Shown one piece after another: positions 1 to 6,462 of a stretch of DNA of 14,427 nt (positions are counted from its first letter, which is position 1; each line of letters starts with the position of its first letter). Location: assembly GCA_910577795.1 (NCBI GenBank), contig CAJTNW010000035.1, positions 1 through 14,427 on the forward strand. The letters run 5' to 3'. Made by a program: the position numbers and the translations under genes. The notes below the pieces were generated by a model. It did no database searches. It saw only the letters and a list, made by a program, of their open reading frames with translations, and was not told the DNA's origin. This stretch comes from an uncultured Christensenella sp. GTDB taxonomy: Bacteria; Bacillota; Clostridia; Christensenellales; UBA3700.

Positions 1-144
1 TATATTGCAGTTATTGGTGATAAAGAGGCTGAGAGTGGTAATGTTAGTGTTAGACGTAGAGGAGAAGAAAACTCTAGTTTAATGTCTGAAAATGATTTTA
101 TTAACCAAGTTTTGAAAGAAGTTAAAGAGTTGAAAATATTTTAA
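1..144 (+). CDS. thrS: Threonyl-tRNA synthetase, C-terminal end (partial)
   Basis: The window opens inside a gene in frame 1 that ends with TAA at 142-144. The 47 visible residues begin YIAVIGDKEAESGNVSVRRR and continue with a segment resembling the end of the anticodon-binding domain of class II threonyl-tRNA synthetase, where a VGDKE..NGTVAVR-type strand is characteristic, followed by a short helix (SENDFINQVLKEVKELK). ThrRS charges tRNA-Thr in the cytoplasm. Its position upstream of infC-rpmI-rplT fits the common thrS-infC-rpmI-rplT order, although a lipoprotein gene intervenes here. A terminator follows at 171-210. The catalytic core lies outside the window, so the call rests on the tail and on synteny. 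Confidence 0.85.
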   Translation, partial: YIAVIGDKEAESGNVSVRRRGEENSSLMSENDFINQVLKEVKELKIF

Positions 145-170
145 TAATTAAAAAAGTAACAAAAAGTAAA

Positions 171-210
171 AAAAGAGTCAGAAAATGTATACTTTTTCTG
201 ACACTTTTTT
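171..210 (+). terminator. Rho-independent terminator after thrS
   Basis: GTCAGAAAA (177-185) pairs with TTTTCTGAC (194-202) around a TGTATACT loop. The stem extends outward, past an A-A mismatch, through the A-rich 5' flank and the T-run at 205-210. It lies about 30 nt after the thrS stop. The arm and loop sequence is repeated almost exactly at 312-337. Confidence 0.75.
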
Positions 211-338
211 AAAGCTTAATTTTTATAAACAATAGTTTTAAAATTGTATTTATTTGAATATTTTTTGTATTTTTAGTATAACATACAGATAAAAATTTGT
301 CAATATTATTTGTCAGAAAATGTATACATTTACTGACA
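177..338. repeat. Pair of near-identical 26-bp palindromic repeats
   Basis: GTCAGAAAATGTATAC occurs at 177-192 and again at 312-327. In both copies it is followed by five bases and then CTGAC, giving two 26-bp palindromes that differ at only two positions. The second copy sits in a 28-bp near-perfect palindrome (311-338) whose core AAATGTATACATTT (318-331) is perfectly self-complementary. The first copy serves as the thrS terminator stem. The second has no U-tract and lies about 107 bp before the lipoprotein start. The bases between are very AT-rich with no gene. They could be an operator pair, the hairpin ends of a small mobile repeat, or a duplicated terminator. Confidence 0.7.
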
Positions 339-444
339 GATAAACACTTTTTATTAAAATTGAAAAGTGAATTAATAAGATAGTAATTAAACTTAAGTAA
401 TTTAGTTTATTATTATAAAAATTTAAATTTTTGGGGGAAGAATT

Positions 445-1118
445 ATGAAAAAGAAAGTTGTTTTGGTTATTGCAATTGCATTAATTGCAGTTACTATGTG
501 TGTGATGCTTGTTGGCTGTTCACCAAAAAATCCAGTTGATTTTTTGGATAAGTGGGAAAAAGCAGAAGCAAAAGCCTACTATACTGCTAGTGCAGAATGT
601 TTAATAAACGGAGATACTTTGATTATTAAAGATAAATCAATTGCAGGTAGCGAATATACTTATATTTATGAAATTGTTGGCGATAAATTTAATTGCTATA
701 TGGGTATAAAAGAAGGAAGTTCTCCAGTTGTATGGGAGGCTACTACAGGCAGTTTGAGTGAATATAAAGAAGAAAATGGTGAAGATTTTACTTTAATGAA
801 AGTAATAGAAACTTTAGTTGGTAATCCGGAAGAACTAAAAGAGATAATTGGTGATGTATTTGATAAAAGTTTTGCGAAAAAAGATGAATGGTATCACTCA
901 ATATCTGAAGATTTAGGTGAGTTTTATATAAAATTATCTGGAAAAGAAATACAGCTTTGTCCTAAGGAGTTCTGCACTCTGCAATTTTTGGCAAAGTATC
1001 CAGGATGGGTGTTTACAAAGAAGACCTTAATAGTAAAAAAGATTATGATATGAAATACGTTATAGGTTGTGATAAATTGGAAATACCTGCCCAAGCAAAA
1101 AATGCGCTAAAAAAATAG
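445..1118 (+). pseudogene. Lipoprotein with frame break and embedded winged-helix-like patch
   Basis: The ATG at 445 is preceded by GGGGGAAG. Residues 1-25 form a type II signal peptide with a lysine-rich start, a hydrophobic core and lipobox LVGC (lipidated C25), so the mature protein should be anchored outside the membrane. Residues 26-165 are hydrophilic and match no family I know. In frame, the ORF stops at 1053 (202 aa), but a plausible tail, DYDMKYVIGCDKLEIPAQAK and onward, continues in the -1 frame to a TAG at 1116-1118. Residues 166-195 (940-1029) read like part of an OmpR/PhoB winged helix (GKEIQL.PKEF..LQFLAKYPG.VFTK) and use codons unlike the rest. The gene may be a recombinant pseudogene, may use -1 frameshifting at A AAA AAG (1035-1041), or may contain an assembly error. 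Function unknown. Confidence 0.6.
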
Positions 1119-1147
1119 TAAAAGTTTTTATTTAATAAATTTGTTTT

Positions 1148-1176
1148 AAAATCAATTGAGATATTGATTTTTATTT
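1148..1176 (+). terminator. Weak terminator after the lipoprotein gene
   Basis: AAAATCAAT (1148-1156) pairs with ATTGATTTT (1163-1171) around a 6-nt loop, followed by TTATTT. The stem is AT-rich with only two G-C pairs, so termination may be partial. Confidence 0.5.
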
Positions 1177-1204
1177 AAAAAGTTGATAAATTTAATAAAA
1201 ATGC

Positions 1205-1233
1205 TTGACATAATAAATTTGCTATGATAATAT
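1205..1233 (+). promoter_or_regulatory. Likely sigma-A promoter of infC-rpmI-rplT
   Basis: A perfect TTGACA (1205-1210) is followed after 17 nt by TAATAT (1228-1233); an overlapping alternative -10 is GATAAT (1226-1231). Transcription would start near 1238-1240, giving a leader of about 145 nt before infC. Confidence 0.65.
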
Positions 1234-1236
1234 ATT

Positions 1237-1386
1237 GATAACAAGCAGAAGTTATTTTCTCACCTGTAGCAATTAAGCATACAAGGTAATCAATATTAAT
1301 AGGTTAAAATTTTTAATGTTGTATTAATAGTGGATAACTTTAGTTTGTTATCCACTTTATTTTTTTATTTGCGGGAGGGCATAATT
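1237..1386 (+). ncRNA. infC leader (probable L20-type autoregulatory leader)
   Basis: This is the long untranslated leader of the IF3-L35-L20 operon. In many Firmicutes such leaders bind L20 and control premature termination (the L20 leader). The sequence shows a terminator hairpin at 1329-1370 and a TCTCACCTG segment (1259-1267), which I recall as typical of infC leaders. It also shows GATAACAA (1237-1244), which can pair with TTGTTATC (1345-1352), the 3' arm of the terminator. That upstream segment would compete with the terminator's own 5' arm and could act as an antiterminator, provided the transcript begins at or before 1237. Assignment to the L20 family rests on context and these elements, not on a covariance match. 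Confidence 0.6.
1329..1370 (+). terminator. Attenuator terminator in the infC leader
   Basis: AGTGGATAAC (1329-1338) pairs perfectly with GTTATCCACT (1347-1356) around an 8-nt loop, then a run of mostly T to 1370. It lies between the promoter and the infC ribosome binding site, so it is placed to attenuate the operon. Confidence 0.8.
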
Positions 1387-1908
1387 ATTAATAAAGAGCA
1401 TATTATAAATGACCAAATCAGAGTTAAAGAAGTAAGACTGATTGGCGAAAATGGTGAACAGTTGGGTATTGTGCCAACTAATTCTGCTAAAGATATGGCA
1501 TACAATGCAGGTTTGGATATTGTTTTGATTTCTACAACAAGTAATCCGCCTGTAGCAAAAATTATGGATTATGGCAGATTTAAGTATGAGCAAATAAAAA
1601 AAGTTAAAGAACAAAAGAAAGCACAAAAAGAAAAAATTGTGGAACTTAAGGAAATTTGGTTATCTGCGACTATTGATACTAACGATATGAAAACTAAAGC
1701 AAATAACGCAAACAAATTTTTGAAAGCAGGTGATAAAGTTCGTGCGTCTATTAAGTTAAAGGGTAGACAAATGGCAAGACCTGAAATTGCTGTTAAAGTA
1801 ATGGAAGAGTTTTTTGAACTTGTTAAAGATAACGGTGTTATGGAAAAAGAGCCTAATTTAGATGGCAGAAATATTTCTATGATTATCGCATCAAACATTA
1901 AAAAATAA
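1387..1908 (+). CDS. infC: Translation initiation factor IF-3
   Basis: IF-3 binds the 30S subunit, blocks premature 50S joining and checks start-codon and initiator-tRNA fidelity. The protein shows the N-domain (INDQIRVKEVRLIG..GEQLGIV, then AKIMDYGRFKYE), a lysine-rich linker helix and the C-domain (KEIWLSATID, RPEIAVKVMEEF, ending LDGRNISMIIA). No ATG fits. A GGGAGGG Shine-Dalgarno at 1373-1379 is followed by in-frame ATT codons at 1384 and 1387, and the protein proper begins INKEHIINDQ. I chose ATT 1387 for spacing (173 aa); 1384 is possible. An AUU start is the known autoregulatory feature of infC in enterobacteria. An in-frame GTG at 1330 is rejected because it lies inside the leader terminator. 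rpmI follows 30 nt after the stop. Confidence 0.92.
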   Translation: MNKEHIINDQIRVKEVRLIGENGEQLGIVPTNSAKDMAYNAGLDIVLISTTSNPPVAKIMDYGRFKYEQIKKVKEQKKAQKEKIVELKEIWLSATIDTNDMKTKANNANKFLKAGDKVRASIKLKGRQMARPEIAVKVMEEFFELVKDNGVMEKEPNLDGRNISMIIASNIKK

Positions 1909-1938
1909 TTTTATAATAATATATTGGAGGAAGGTATT

Positions 1939-2128
1939 ATGCCAAAGGTAAAATCACACAGCGGTGCCGGTAAACGTTTTAGATTTACTAAAAATGGTAA
2001 AATCAAAAGAGCAAAAAAGCCATATTTTAACTAAGAAAGAAACAAAGAGAAAACGTAATTTAAGGAAAGCGACTTACGTGTCTGAGACTCAAGCAAAGAC
2101 AGTTAAGAAGATTCTTCCTTATAGTTAA
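1939..2128 (+). pseudogene. rpmI: Ribosomal protein L35, frameshifted
   Basis: The ATG at 1939 follows a strong TTGGAGG site. The first frame gives MPKVKSHSGAGKRFRFTKNG and KIKRAKK, a typical bL35 N-terminus, but stops at 2032-2034 after 31 residues. From 2018 the +1 frame continues as SHILTKKETKRKRNLRKATY and on to ILPYS with TAA at 2126-2128, an unmistakable bL35 C-terminal half. Family members usually have about five residues between the KR and SH motifs (such as SKAFT); only about two fit here, so relative to a normal gene of about 198 nt roughly 8 nt are missing at the AAAAAA run (2013-2018). L35 is a small basic 50S protein. The gene could be truly broken, strain-mixed in assembly, or rescued at the translational level. 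Confidence 0.85.
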
Positions 2129-2148
2129 TAGGTTGGAGGTATTGAATA

Positions 2149-2499
2149 ATGAGAATTAAAAGAGGTGTAAACGCAATTAAAAAGCGTAGAAAAATAATGA
2201 AACAAGCCAAAGGTTACTTTGGTGCAAAAAGCAAACTTTACAGAGTAGCGCGTCAAGCAGTAATGAAATCTGGTAATTATGCTTACGTTGGTAGAAAACT
2301 TAAGAAAAGAGAGTTCAGACAACTTTGGATTGCTCGTATCAATGCTGCCGCTCGTATGAACGGATTAACTTACAGCACTTTAATGCATGGTTTAAAACTT
2401 AACGAAATTAATCTTAACCGTAAGGTTTTGGCTGATATGGCTGTAAATGATGCTGCAGGATTTACTGCACTTTGCGAAAAAGCAAAACTTTCAAAGTAA
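2149..2499 (+). CDS. rplT: Ribosomal protein L20
   Basis: Large-subunit protein bL20 (116 aa) is needed early in 50S assembly and in Firmicutes also represses this operon by binding its leader. The sequence is full length and canonical: a basic N-terminal extension (MRIKRGVNAIKKRRKIMKQA), the KGYFGAKSKLYRVARQAVMK segment, the RKLKKREFRQLWIARINAAA helix and the NGLTYSTLMHGLK end. The ATG at 2149 is preceded by GGAGG (2135-2139), 20 nt after the end of the rpmI reading frame. It is intact although rpmI just upstream is frameshifted. Operon partner of infC; a terminator follows at 2505-2545. Confidence 0.97.
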   Translation: MRIKRGVNAIKKRRKIMKQAKGYFGAKSKLYRVARQAVMKSGNYAYVGRKLKKREFRQLWIARINAAARMNGLTYSTLMHGLKLNEINLNRKVLADMAVNDAAGFTALCEKAKLSK

Positions 2500-2504
2500 T
2501 TATT

Positions 2505-2545
2505 ATTAAAACCTTCAATTGATTTGAAGGTTTTAATTGATTTTT
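2505..2545 (+). terminator. Terminator after rplT
   Basis: AAAACCTTCAA (2508-2518) pairs with TTGAAGGTTTT (2524-2534), extendable to 2505-2537, followed by ATTGATTTTT. It closes the infC-rpmI-rplT operon. Confidence 0.7.
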
Positions 2546-2612
2546 AGGAATTTTTAATTGATTAATACAAATTATAATTGCAAAAATAATTAATACGGGT
2601 AGTATAGTAGGT

Positions 2613-3347
2613 ATGGAAAAAATAACAAGCACTAGCAATGCAAAAGTGCAAGAGATTAAAAAACTTTTAAATTCAAAAAAAGATAGATATTTGTTGCAAA
2701 AATTTGTTGCAGAAGGTGTTAATATTGTAAAAGATATTCCTAACAAATATATTGATAGTTTGTTTATGACTGTAGAAACTTTTGAAAAATATAAAAATAT
2801 AACTGATAAATGCAGTAATATTTATTTGGTTGCAAACAAAGTAATTGAGGGAATAAGTGATACTAAGTCGCCTAGTGGAGTAGTTGCTGTTTGCAATATG
2901 CCTGTTTGTGATGATATAAATGATAATAAATGTATTGTTCTTGATAATTTAAGTGACCCCGGTAATGCTGGTACTATAATTAGGACTGCAGTTGCATGTG
3001 GAATAACTACAATTTATTGCTATGGTGAGTGTGTTGATTTGTATTCACCTAAAGTGGTAAGAAGTTCTATGGGTGGGATATTTTTTGTAAATGTCAAAAA
3101 ATTGCAATCAAAAAGTGACTTGAACTCAGAGTTATTTGTGCTAGATATGGCAGGCGAAAATTTGTATGCAATGCAAAATATTCCTAAAAACTTTGCGTTA
3201 CTTGTAGGCAACGAATCGCGCGGAGTTTCAAAAGAGATGAGAGAGGGTGCTGATAGAATAATTTCTTTACCTATGAGTAAAAATATGGAATCTTTAAATG
3301 CAGGTGTATCCTTGAGCATTGCTTTGTATCATTTGGTAAATAATTGA
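2613..3347 (+). CDS. SpoU/TrmH-family RNA 2'-O-methyltransferase
   Basis: A SAM-dependent SPOUT methyltransferase (244 aa) that probably modifies a ribose 2'-OH in rRNA, or possibly tRNA. Residues 1-100 form an N-terminal substrate-binding region (ITSTSNAKVQEIKKL, then FVAEG). The three SpoU motifs follow: DNLSDPGNAGTIIRTA (111-126, with N118 and catalytic-type R124), LVGNESRGVS (197-206), and LPMSKNMESLNAGVSLSIAL (219-238), which form the knotted cofactor pocket. Length and layout match the YsgA/RlmB-like group often found near rplT in Firmicutes. The ATG at 2613 follows the weak site GTAGTATAGTAGGT, so initiation may be modest. The exact target nucleotide cannot be read from the sequence. 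Confidence 0.88.
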   Translation: MEKITSTSNAKVQEIKKLLNSKKDRYLLQKFVAEGVNIVKDIPNKYIDSLFMTVETFEKYKNITDKCSNIYLVANKVIEGISDTKSPSGVVAVCNMPVCDDINDNKCIVLDNLSDPGNAGTIIRTAVACGITTIYCYGECVDLYSPKVVRSSMGGIFFVNVKKLQSKSDLNSELFVLDMAGENLYAMQNIPKNFALLVGNESRGVSKEMREGADRIISLPMSKNMESLNAGVSLSIALYHLVNN

Positions 3348-3415
3348 TACAAAACAAGATTTTAGAATAATTTATATTTTATTTTATATAAAAAATAAAT
3401 TTAAATGTAAGTGTA

Positions 3416-3444
3416 TTGATTAATCAAAATTTTTGTGATATAAT
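3416..3444 (+). promoter_or_regulatory. Sigma-A promoter for yebC-proA
   Basis: TTGATT (3416-3421), a 17-nt spacer, then a perfect TATAAT (3439-3444), 48 nt before the yebC ATG. Confidence 0.75.
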
Positions 3445-3491
3445 TGTAAAAAAGTAATTTGATAATAAAGATAATTTCGGAGGACAAAAAT

Positions 3492-4232
3492 ATGTCAGGA
3501 CATAGTAAATGGGCTAATATTAAAAGAAAAAAAGGTGCTAATGATGCAAAAAGAGCAAATGTATTTACTAAAATCGGTAGAGAAATTGCTGTTGCTGTTA
3601 AAAATGGCGGACCAGACCCAGATAGTAATAGCAGATTACGTGATGTAATTGCAAAAGCAAAGGCAAACAATATGCCTAATGATAATATTACAAGAAGTAT
3701 TAAAAAAGCAAGTGGTGAACTTGGTAGTATTAACTATGAGGAGAATGTTTATGAAGGATATGCTGCAGGCGGTGTTGCTGTAATCGTTGAAACATTGACT
3801 GATAATAAAAATCGTACTGCTGGTGATATAAGACACCACTTTGATAAATGTGGCGGTCAAATGGGTACAAGTGGTTGTGTATCTTATATGTTTGATAAAA
3901 AAGGGCTTATAGTTGTGGATATGGAAAATCATGACGAAGATGAGATAATGGAAATTGCTTTGGAGGCAGGTGCAGATGATGTTCAAATAGGTGACGGTGT
4001 TTGCGAAATTTATACTGACCCAGCATCATTTAGCGAAGTTAATCAAGCGATTGAAGCAAATCCAAACTTGGTTGTTTTGGAGGCAAGCATAAGTATGATA
4101 CCTCAAAATACTGTAACTCCAGACGAGGCTACAGCAGCAAAAGTTAGAAGATTAATAGATATGCTAGAAGATAATGACGATGTTCAAAATGTATATCACA
4201 ATGCAGAATTAGAAGATGAGGACGAAGAATAA
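3492..4232 (+). CDS. yebC: YebC/TACO1-family protein
   Basis: This family (246 aa here) was long annotated as transcriptional regulators. More recent work links YebC-type proteins to translation, easing ribosome stalling at proline-rich stretches. The N-terminus MSGHSKWANIKRKKGANDAK is the family signature, followed by the conserved FTKIGREI and NMPNDNITRSIKKA segments, the YEGYAAGGVAVIVETLTDN core and the acidic C-terminus. The start is ATG 3492 with GGAGGA at 3479-3484; an in-frame upstream start at 3459 lies before this site and adds a non-family extension. The stop overlaps the proA start (TAATG), indicating translational coupling. Confidence 0.95.
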   Translation: MSGHSKWANIKRKKGANDAKRANVFTKIGREIAVAVKNGGPDPDSNSRLRDVIAKAKANNMPNDNITRSIKKASGELGSINYEENVYEGYAAGGVAVIVETLTDNKNRTAGDIRHHFDKCGGQMGTSGCVSYMFDKKGLIVVDMENHDEDEIMEIALEAGADDVQIGDGVCEIYTDPASFSEVNQAIEANPNLVVLEASISMIPQNTVTPDEATAAKVRRLIDMLEDNDDVQNVYHNAELEDEDEE

Positions 4233-5473
4233 TGTTGGATATTAAAGCACTTTGTGTAAGTGCAAAACAAGCCAGTTATAATCTTGGTGGAATGGCGGAA
4301 GATAAAAAGAATAAAATTTTAACCGCTATTGCTAGTAGTATTTTAAGCAATAAAGATTATATTTTGGCTGAAAATAAAAAAGATATCAATAATTTAATAG
4401 GTAAAGATAATACCTTTTTGGATAGACTTACTTTAACAGAAAGTCGTATTAAAACCATGAGCGATGGAATTATGGAAATTGTAAAACTTCCTGACCCTGT
4501 TGGTGAAATTGTGGAAAAATGGACTACTGAAAGTGGACTAGAAATAAGCAAAGTTCGTGCACCTTTGGGTGTTATTGGTGTAATTTATGAGGCAAGACCT
4601 AATGTTACTATAGATGTTGCTGGTCTTTGTATAAAAACTGGAAATGCAGTAATTTTGCGTGGTGGTAGTGATGCTATTAATAGCAACAGAGCCTTATACA
4701 ATGTAATGAAAGATGCTATCCAAAGTATTGGGGAGAGTAGTGACTTTATTCAGTTTGTAAATGATACTGATAGAAGTCTTACTACCGCTATGCTAAAACA
4801 AGGTGATTATATTGATGTTATTATACCACGTGGTGGCGACAAACTAAAAAAATTGGTTTTGGAAAATGCTACTATGCCAGTTATTGCAAGTAGTGGCGGT
4901 AATTGTCATATTTATGTGGATAGTGACGCAGACTTGGATATAGCAAGTAAAGTTATTTTGAATGCAAAGGTACAACGTCCAACAGTTTGTAATGCTTTGG
5001 AACAATTATTGATTAATAAAGATATTTTGCCTAAGGCAGTACCAGTATTATTTGCAGAATTGGAAAAAGCAGGTGTTTCTATTAAATGTGATAAAGAGTG
5101 TGCAAAGTACTATAAAAATGTACAACTTGCAAGCGAAGAAGATTACTACGAAGAGCACTTGGCTTTGCTACTTACTGTAAAAAGTGTGGCAAATGTAGAT
5201 GAGGCTATTGAGCATATAAATACTCATAGTACAGGTCATAGTGAAGGTATTATTTCTAATAATAAAGACAATATTAACAAGTTTACAACTAAGGTTGATT
5301 CTGGCTGTGTATATGTAAATGCGTCTACAAGATTTACAGATGGTTTTCAGTTTGGCTTTGGTGCAGAAATTGGAATAAGTACTCAAAAATTGCACGCAAG
5401 AGGTCCTTTGGGATTAAAACAATTGACATCAGAAAAATATATTGCAGTTGGTAATGGAACTATAAGAAAATAA
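4232..5473 (+). CDS. proA: Gamma-glutamyl phosphate reductase
   Basis: NADPH-dependent reduction of gamma-glutamyl phosphate to glutamate semialdehyde, the second step of proline synthesis from glutamate. The 413-aa length is normal for ProA. It has an aldehyde-dehydrogenase fold with a Rossmann region (APLGVIGVIYEARPNVTIDV), an ILRGGSDA segment and an IIPRGG motif. The catalytic cysteine C253 lies in RPTVCNALEQLLI, and the family ending FGFGAEIGISTQKLHARGP is present. The ATG shares one base with the yebC stop, so the two are co-translated. The usual partner proB (glutamate 5-kinase) is not in this window. An inverted-repeat terminator follows at 5569-5600. Confidence 0.96.
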   Translation: MLDIKALCVSAKQASYNLGGMAEDKKNKILTAIASSILSNKDYILAENKKDINNLIGKDNTFLDRLTLTESRIKTMSDGIMEIVKLPDPVGEIVEKWTTESGLEISKVRAPLGVIGVIYEARPNVTIDVAGLCIKTGNAVILRGGSDAINSNRALYNVMKDAIQSIGESSDFIQFVNDTDRSLTTAMLKQGDYIDVIIPRGGDKLKKLVLENATMPVIASSGGNCHIYVDSDADLDIASKVILNAKVQRPTVCNALEQLLINKDILPKAVPVLFAELEKAGVSIKCDKECAKYYKNVQLASEEDYYEEHLALLLTVKSVANVDEAIEHINTHSTGHSEGIISNNKDNINKFTTKVDSGCVYVNASTRFTDGFQFGFGAEIGISTQKLHARGPLGLKQLTSEKYIAVGNGTIRK

Positions 5474-5568
5474 TATAAAGTACATTGATATAGTTTTAAA
5501 TTATTATTTAAATGGATAAAACCCATCAAAAATCGGTATTAAATGCAATTTTTATATGTAATAAAATA

Positions 5569-5600
5569 AAAAAGTTGACTGGTTTCAGTCAACTTTTTGT
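5569..5600. terminator. Bidirectional terminator between proA and rubrerythrin
   Basis: AAAAAGTTGACTG (5569-5581) pairs perfectly with CAGTCAACTTTTT (5586-5598) around a GTTT loop. It has U-tracts in both directions between two converging genes. Confidence 0.9.
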
Positions 5601-5601
5601 A

Positions 5602-6192
5602 TTAGTCTTCTATTTGTATCATGGCTGTGCCTTGTGGTGCTCCGCATAGTGGGCAGTTTGTAAATGCCTCTTTTGCAGTATGCTCATAGCCACAAGAAGA
5701 ACATTTCCATTTAATTGCCTTTGGCTTTTTATACATTGTACCATTTTTTAGTTGGTCATACAATTGCTCAAAAGTGCTTTGGTGGCAAGTTTCAACTTGA
5801 ATAAGATTTTTAAAGAAGTTTGCAATATCTTCAAAACCTTCTTCACGTGCTTCTTTTTCAAATTGAGGATAAATTTTGGTTGCTTCAATTTGTTCGTCTT
5901 CAGCAGAGAATTTTAAGTTTTCCAAAAGTGTATTAGGTTTTTCCTTAAATGGTATACCAACGTTCATATCAATATTGTCAATAGTTTCTTTAGACATAGA
6001 GCATAAGAAACTATACATCATTCTTGAGTGTTGAAATTCGTTTTCTTCAATTAGTTTTATCATGTCGCTCATTGCAACATATTGACTCTTTTTTGCAAAT
6101 TCTGCAAGCATGTGATATCTGCCTCTTGCACAAGATTCGCCTACATAGGCTTTTGCTAAGTTGTTAAATGTTTTTGTATTTGTTTTATTCAT
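5602..6192 (-). CDS. rbr: Rubrerythrin
   Basis: A diiron peroxidase (196 aa) that reduces hydrogen peroxide in the cytoplasm of anaerobes, receiving electrons through its own rubredoxin domain. Residues 8-150 form a ferritin-like four-helix bundle with iron-ligand candidates E19, E52 and H55 (ENEFQH), E100 or E103, and E134 and H137 (VETCHQ). Residues 160-188 form a rubredoxin-like domain with C164-x-x-C167 and C180-x-x-C183. The start is the ATG at 6192-6190 with CCGGAGG just upstream. Directly before that site is an inverted repeat, GGATATA/TATATCC (6204-6222), which may shape the mRNA 5' end or bind a regulator. It is monocistronic and convergent with proA. Confidence 0.95.
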   Translation of the reverse strand: MNKTNTKTFNNLAKAYVGESCARGRYHMLAEFAKKSQYVAMSDMIKLIEENEFQHSRMMYSFLCSMSKETIDNIDMNVGIPFKEKPNTLLENLKFSAEDEQIEATKIYPQFEKEAREEGFEDIANFFKNLIQVETCHQSTFEQLYDQLKNGTMYKKPKAIKWKCSSCGYEHTAKEAFTNCPLCGAPQGTAMIQIED

Positions 6193-6462
6193 ATATTACC
6201 TCCGGATATATTTGTTATATCCTAAAATTTATTTTTTATACAATAAACATTGTTTAAAGACTAATTTTGTCTATTCATATTTTATTATGTGTAAAATTAT
6301 TGATTATTTTGTCTAAAATTATATTATTCAAGGAAAAAATTATTAATATAATAGATAATATTATAAATATTTATAAAAAAATTATATTATTTTAATAAAA
6401 ACTATTGTAATATTTTAATTATTATGTTAAAATAAAATAAAGTTGTACTATTGGAGGTTGTT
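6193..6462. other. Divergent intergenic region, rubrerythrin and YdbC-like genes
   Basis: About 270 bp of extremely AT-rich DNA between two divergent genes. It holds the 7-bp inverted repeat by the rubrerythrin site (6204-6222), two copies of TTTTGTCTA (6265-6273 and 6307-6315) spaced 42 bp apart, and the rightward promoter at 6405-6433. I see no gene and could not fix a leftward promoter. Confidence 0.6.
6405..6433 (+). promoter_or_regulatory. Promoter for the YdbC-like gene
   Basis: TTGTAA (6405-6410), a 17-nt spacer and TAAAAT (6428-6433), with an extended -10 TG at 6425-6426. The 16-mer ATTATGTTAAAATAAA (6421-6436) recurs before the Spo0A-like gene at 9678-9693. Confidence 0.6.

Larger units (their letters stand above)
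145..444. other. Intergenic region, thrS to lipoprotein gene
   Basis: About 300 bp with no supported gene. It holds the thrS terminator, the two palindromic repeats and an AT-rich stretch. No clear promoter is visible: a TTGAAA at 360-365 has only a weak -10 partner. A GGGGGAAG ribosome binding site at 433-440 precedes the ATG at 445. Confidence 0.6.

Noticed and set aside
1330..1386. In-frame GTG start extending IF-3 by 19 residues
   Set aside because: It lies inside the leader terminator hairpin, has no ribosome binding site, and adds non-family sequence.
1569..1898. Reverse-strand open frame opposite infC, and similar frames opposite other genes
   Set aside because: They mirror strong coding regions, lack ribosome binding sites and show no recognisable protein features.
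2013..2019. A AAA AAG slippery site as an explanation for the split rpmI
   Set aside because: A -1 slip there leads to GCC ATA TTT TAA, the wrong frame; the L35 C-terminal half is in the +1 frame.
3348..3415. Possible terminator after the SpoU methyltransferase
   Set aside because: Only A/T pairing of low stability is seen; no convincing stem with a U-tract.
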